DNA of 7,153 bases, taken from NCBI GenBank assembly GCA_015488785.1, contig WFNC01000181.1, positions 1 through 7,153 on the forward strand, read 5' to 3'. A model generated the notes under the pieces. That model did no database searches. It was not told where the DNA came from and saw only the letters and a list, made by a program, of their open reading frames with translations. The DNA comes from Flavobacteriales bacterium. Lineage in GTDB: Bacteria > Bacteroidota > Bacteroidia > Flavobacteriales_D > Parvicellaceae. This document shows, one piece after another, positions 6,555-7,153 of the stretch. A program made the translations under genes and the position numbers. Numbering within the stretch: position 1 is the stretch's first letter; every line of letters starts with the position of its first letter.

Positions 6555-6705
6555 TTACAACACTATATATAGCACATAGGGAGTTTTCTTGTTTTAGAAA
6601 GTTTAGAGTTTAACGATTGATCGCCAAATGTAAAATTTGGCTAAGAGATTTCTAATAACTTACTGCTAGCTACCTCCCCTACGAGCTATATATTTAACGT
6701 TAGCA
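6555..6705. repeat. Nested imperfect palindrome between orphan genes
   Basis: This element fills almost all of the gap between the DUF4419 gene and the next ORF. Outer stem: ATATATAGC (6565-6573) pairs with GCTATATAT (6685-6693), and after mismatches TAGGG and AG (6577-6583) pair with CT and CCCTA (6674-6681) with one bulged C. Middle stem: GTT-TTAGAAA (6591-6600) pairs with TTTCTAA-T-AAC (6649-6659) with one bulge. Inner stem: GCCAAAT (6623-6629) pairs with ATTTGGC (6635-6641) around GTAAA. The ends carry AAC (left, 6559-6561) and GTTAGCA (right, 6699-6705). The three stems share one axis, so it could be a cruciform DNA element, a MITE-like repeat or a structured RNA. It resembles intergenic palindromes that I recall recurring between hypothetical genes in flavobacteria. 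Only one copy is in this window. Confidence 0.6.
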
Positions 6706-6714
6706 ATCATAAGT

Positions 6715-6978
6715 ATGATAACCAATGAAAAAATAGAAATCTATAAAAAAATTGGGAGAGATATCGACCACCTCCAAAGAGTAGGTTCTAGAAATGAGAA
6801 AGCACTTATGCAAGACAACGTCTGGTCAATAATTGATGAGTTTATCCAATACCTTGAATTGATAAATAAAGGCTTGGCATTTGAAAACTTTAAAAAGAAA
6901 GTATTAACGCGTCTAGAAAGTGAAACAGACTGTTCACAAACAATTGGTGATATCGAAAAACTTATTGGAAAATTCTGA
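6715..6978 (+). CDS. Small hypothetical protein, 87 residues
   Basis: I do not recognise a named family. The protein is soluble, with no signal peptide or membrane segment, and appears mostly alpha-helical. It starts MITNEKIEIYKKIGRDIDHL, continues through a central WSIIDEFIQYLELINKGLAF (residues 42-61), and ends in a C-terminal part with one Cys (DCSQT). The small size, helical content and mild acidity would fit an immunity- or antitoxin-like protein, but nothing shows that directly. It starts 10 bp after the right end of the nested palindrome and stops 3 bp before the ATG of the next frame, so the two are probably co-transcribed. No promoter box is evident between the palindrome and the ATG. 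Translation probably starts at 6715, the first ATG after the palindrome. Confidence 0.7.
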   Translation: MITNEKIEIYKKIGRDIDHLQRVGSRNEKALMQDNVWSIIDEFIQYLELINKGLAFENFKKKVLTRLESETDCSQTIGDIEKLIGKF

Positions 6979-6981
6979 TAT

Positions 6982-7153
6982 ATGATTTTTAAAGGAATAG
7001 ATTATAAAACTTGAATTCAAGTAACTTAATTGTTTCATTATATTATGAACGCTTCGATTTTTCTAAAGCAAAAATAAAAGGAGTTTATTTAGATAAAATG
7101 GTTACAGAAGAGTTTACAAACAAATACAAAATAGAACATCGTTTTGGAATAAA
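6982..7153 (+). pseudogene. Start of an unrecognised gene with a frame break, running off the window
   Basis: An ATG 3 bp after the preceding stop reads MIFKGIDYKT and then meets TGA at 7012-7014. The -1 frame is open from 7008 to the window end for 48 codons and reads LNSSNLIVSLYYERFDF, then SKAKIKGVYLDK, then MVTEEFTNKYKIEHRFGI, a good protein-like composition. Adding one A to the A-run at 7006-7009 would join the two as ...DYKNLNSSN..., which suggests a one-base deletion by mutation or sequencing error. Alternatives are translation from TTG 7011 or from the in-frame ATG at 7098. The family is not recognised. The tight coupling with the gene before it supports the upstream ATG as the original start. 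Confidence 0.5.

Noticed and set aside
6555..6705. A true integron attC site
   Set aside because: The left end TTACAAC and right end GTTAGCA each break the RYYYAAC/GTTRRRY consensus and are poorly complementary beyond AAC/GTT. No second such site is seen before the DUF4419 gene or after the 87-residue gene, and no integrase is visible.
7030..7067. Start of the last gene at ATGAACGCTTCG (7046)
   Set aside because: That frame reads MNASIFLKQK and stops after ten codons. The overlapping frame from 7008 stays open to the window end.

Overview
The window reads as a piece of a low-GC Bacteroidota chromosome, most likely class Flavobacteriia. Four things point there: an 'SCKK' lipobox on a beta-propeller lipoprotein, start codons in A/T-rich leaders with no Shine-Dalgarno, TAnnTTTG-type promoter boxes, and a structured intergenic element of a kind I associate with flavobacterial genomes. 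All family names come from reading the translations; no database was searched.

Left part (1-2288). The window opens in the last 42 codons of aspartate-semialdehyde dehydrogenase (asd), a core biosynthetic gene, which ends at a long terminator hairpin. Next is a large nested stem structure (about 279-487), possibly a Flavo-1-like RNA. A minus-strand gene for an Asp-box (BNR/Ycf48-like) lipoprotein follows (495-1670), with a promoter and a strong palindrome upstream. A near-identical A/T-rich repeat carrying TTTGGCGCATTT lies on either side of this block. Beyond it is a decayed minus-strand fragment (1962-2153) that keeps only the C-terminal end of a SpoIIE/PP2C-type phosphatase.

Middle (2289-5249). 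One large plus-strand gene encodes an exported protein with a VIT domain, a vWA domain with an intact MIDAS metal site, a charged linker, a TPR-like helical part and a C-terminal DUF2135 domain. It appears to be monocistronic and has no recognisable partner gene here.

Right part (5250-7153). This looks like accessory DNA. A DUF4419 gene has a good promoter box. It is followed by a nested imperfect palindrome of about 130-150 bp, then an unrecognised 87-residue gene, then 3 bp later the start of another unrecognised gene whose reading frame breaks after ten codons and continues in the -1 frame off the end of the window.

Apart from asd, no metabolic role can be assigned. The genes do not form an evident pathway; the window looks like a core-gene boundary followed by surface or periplasmic proteins and orphan accessory genes. 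The best candidates for something undescribed are the nested palindrome at 6555-6705, with the small orphan genes after it, and the large folded element next to asd.
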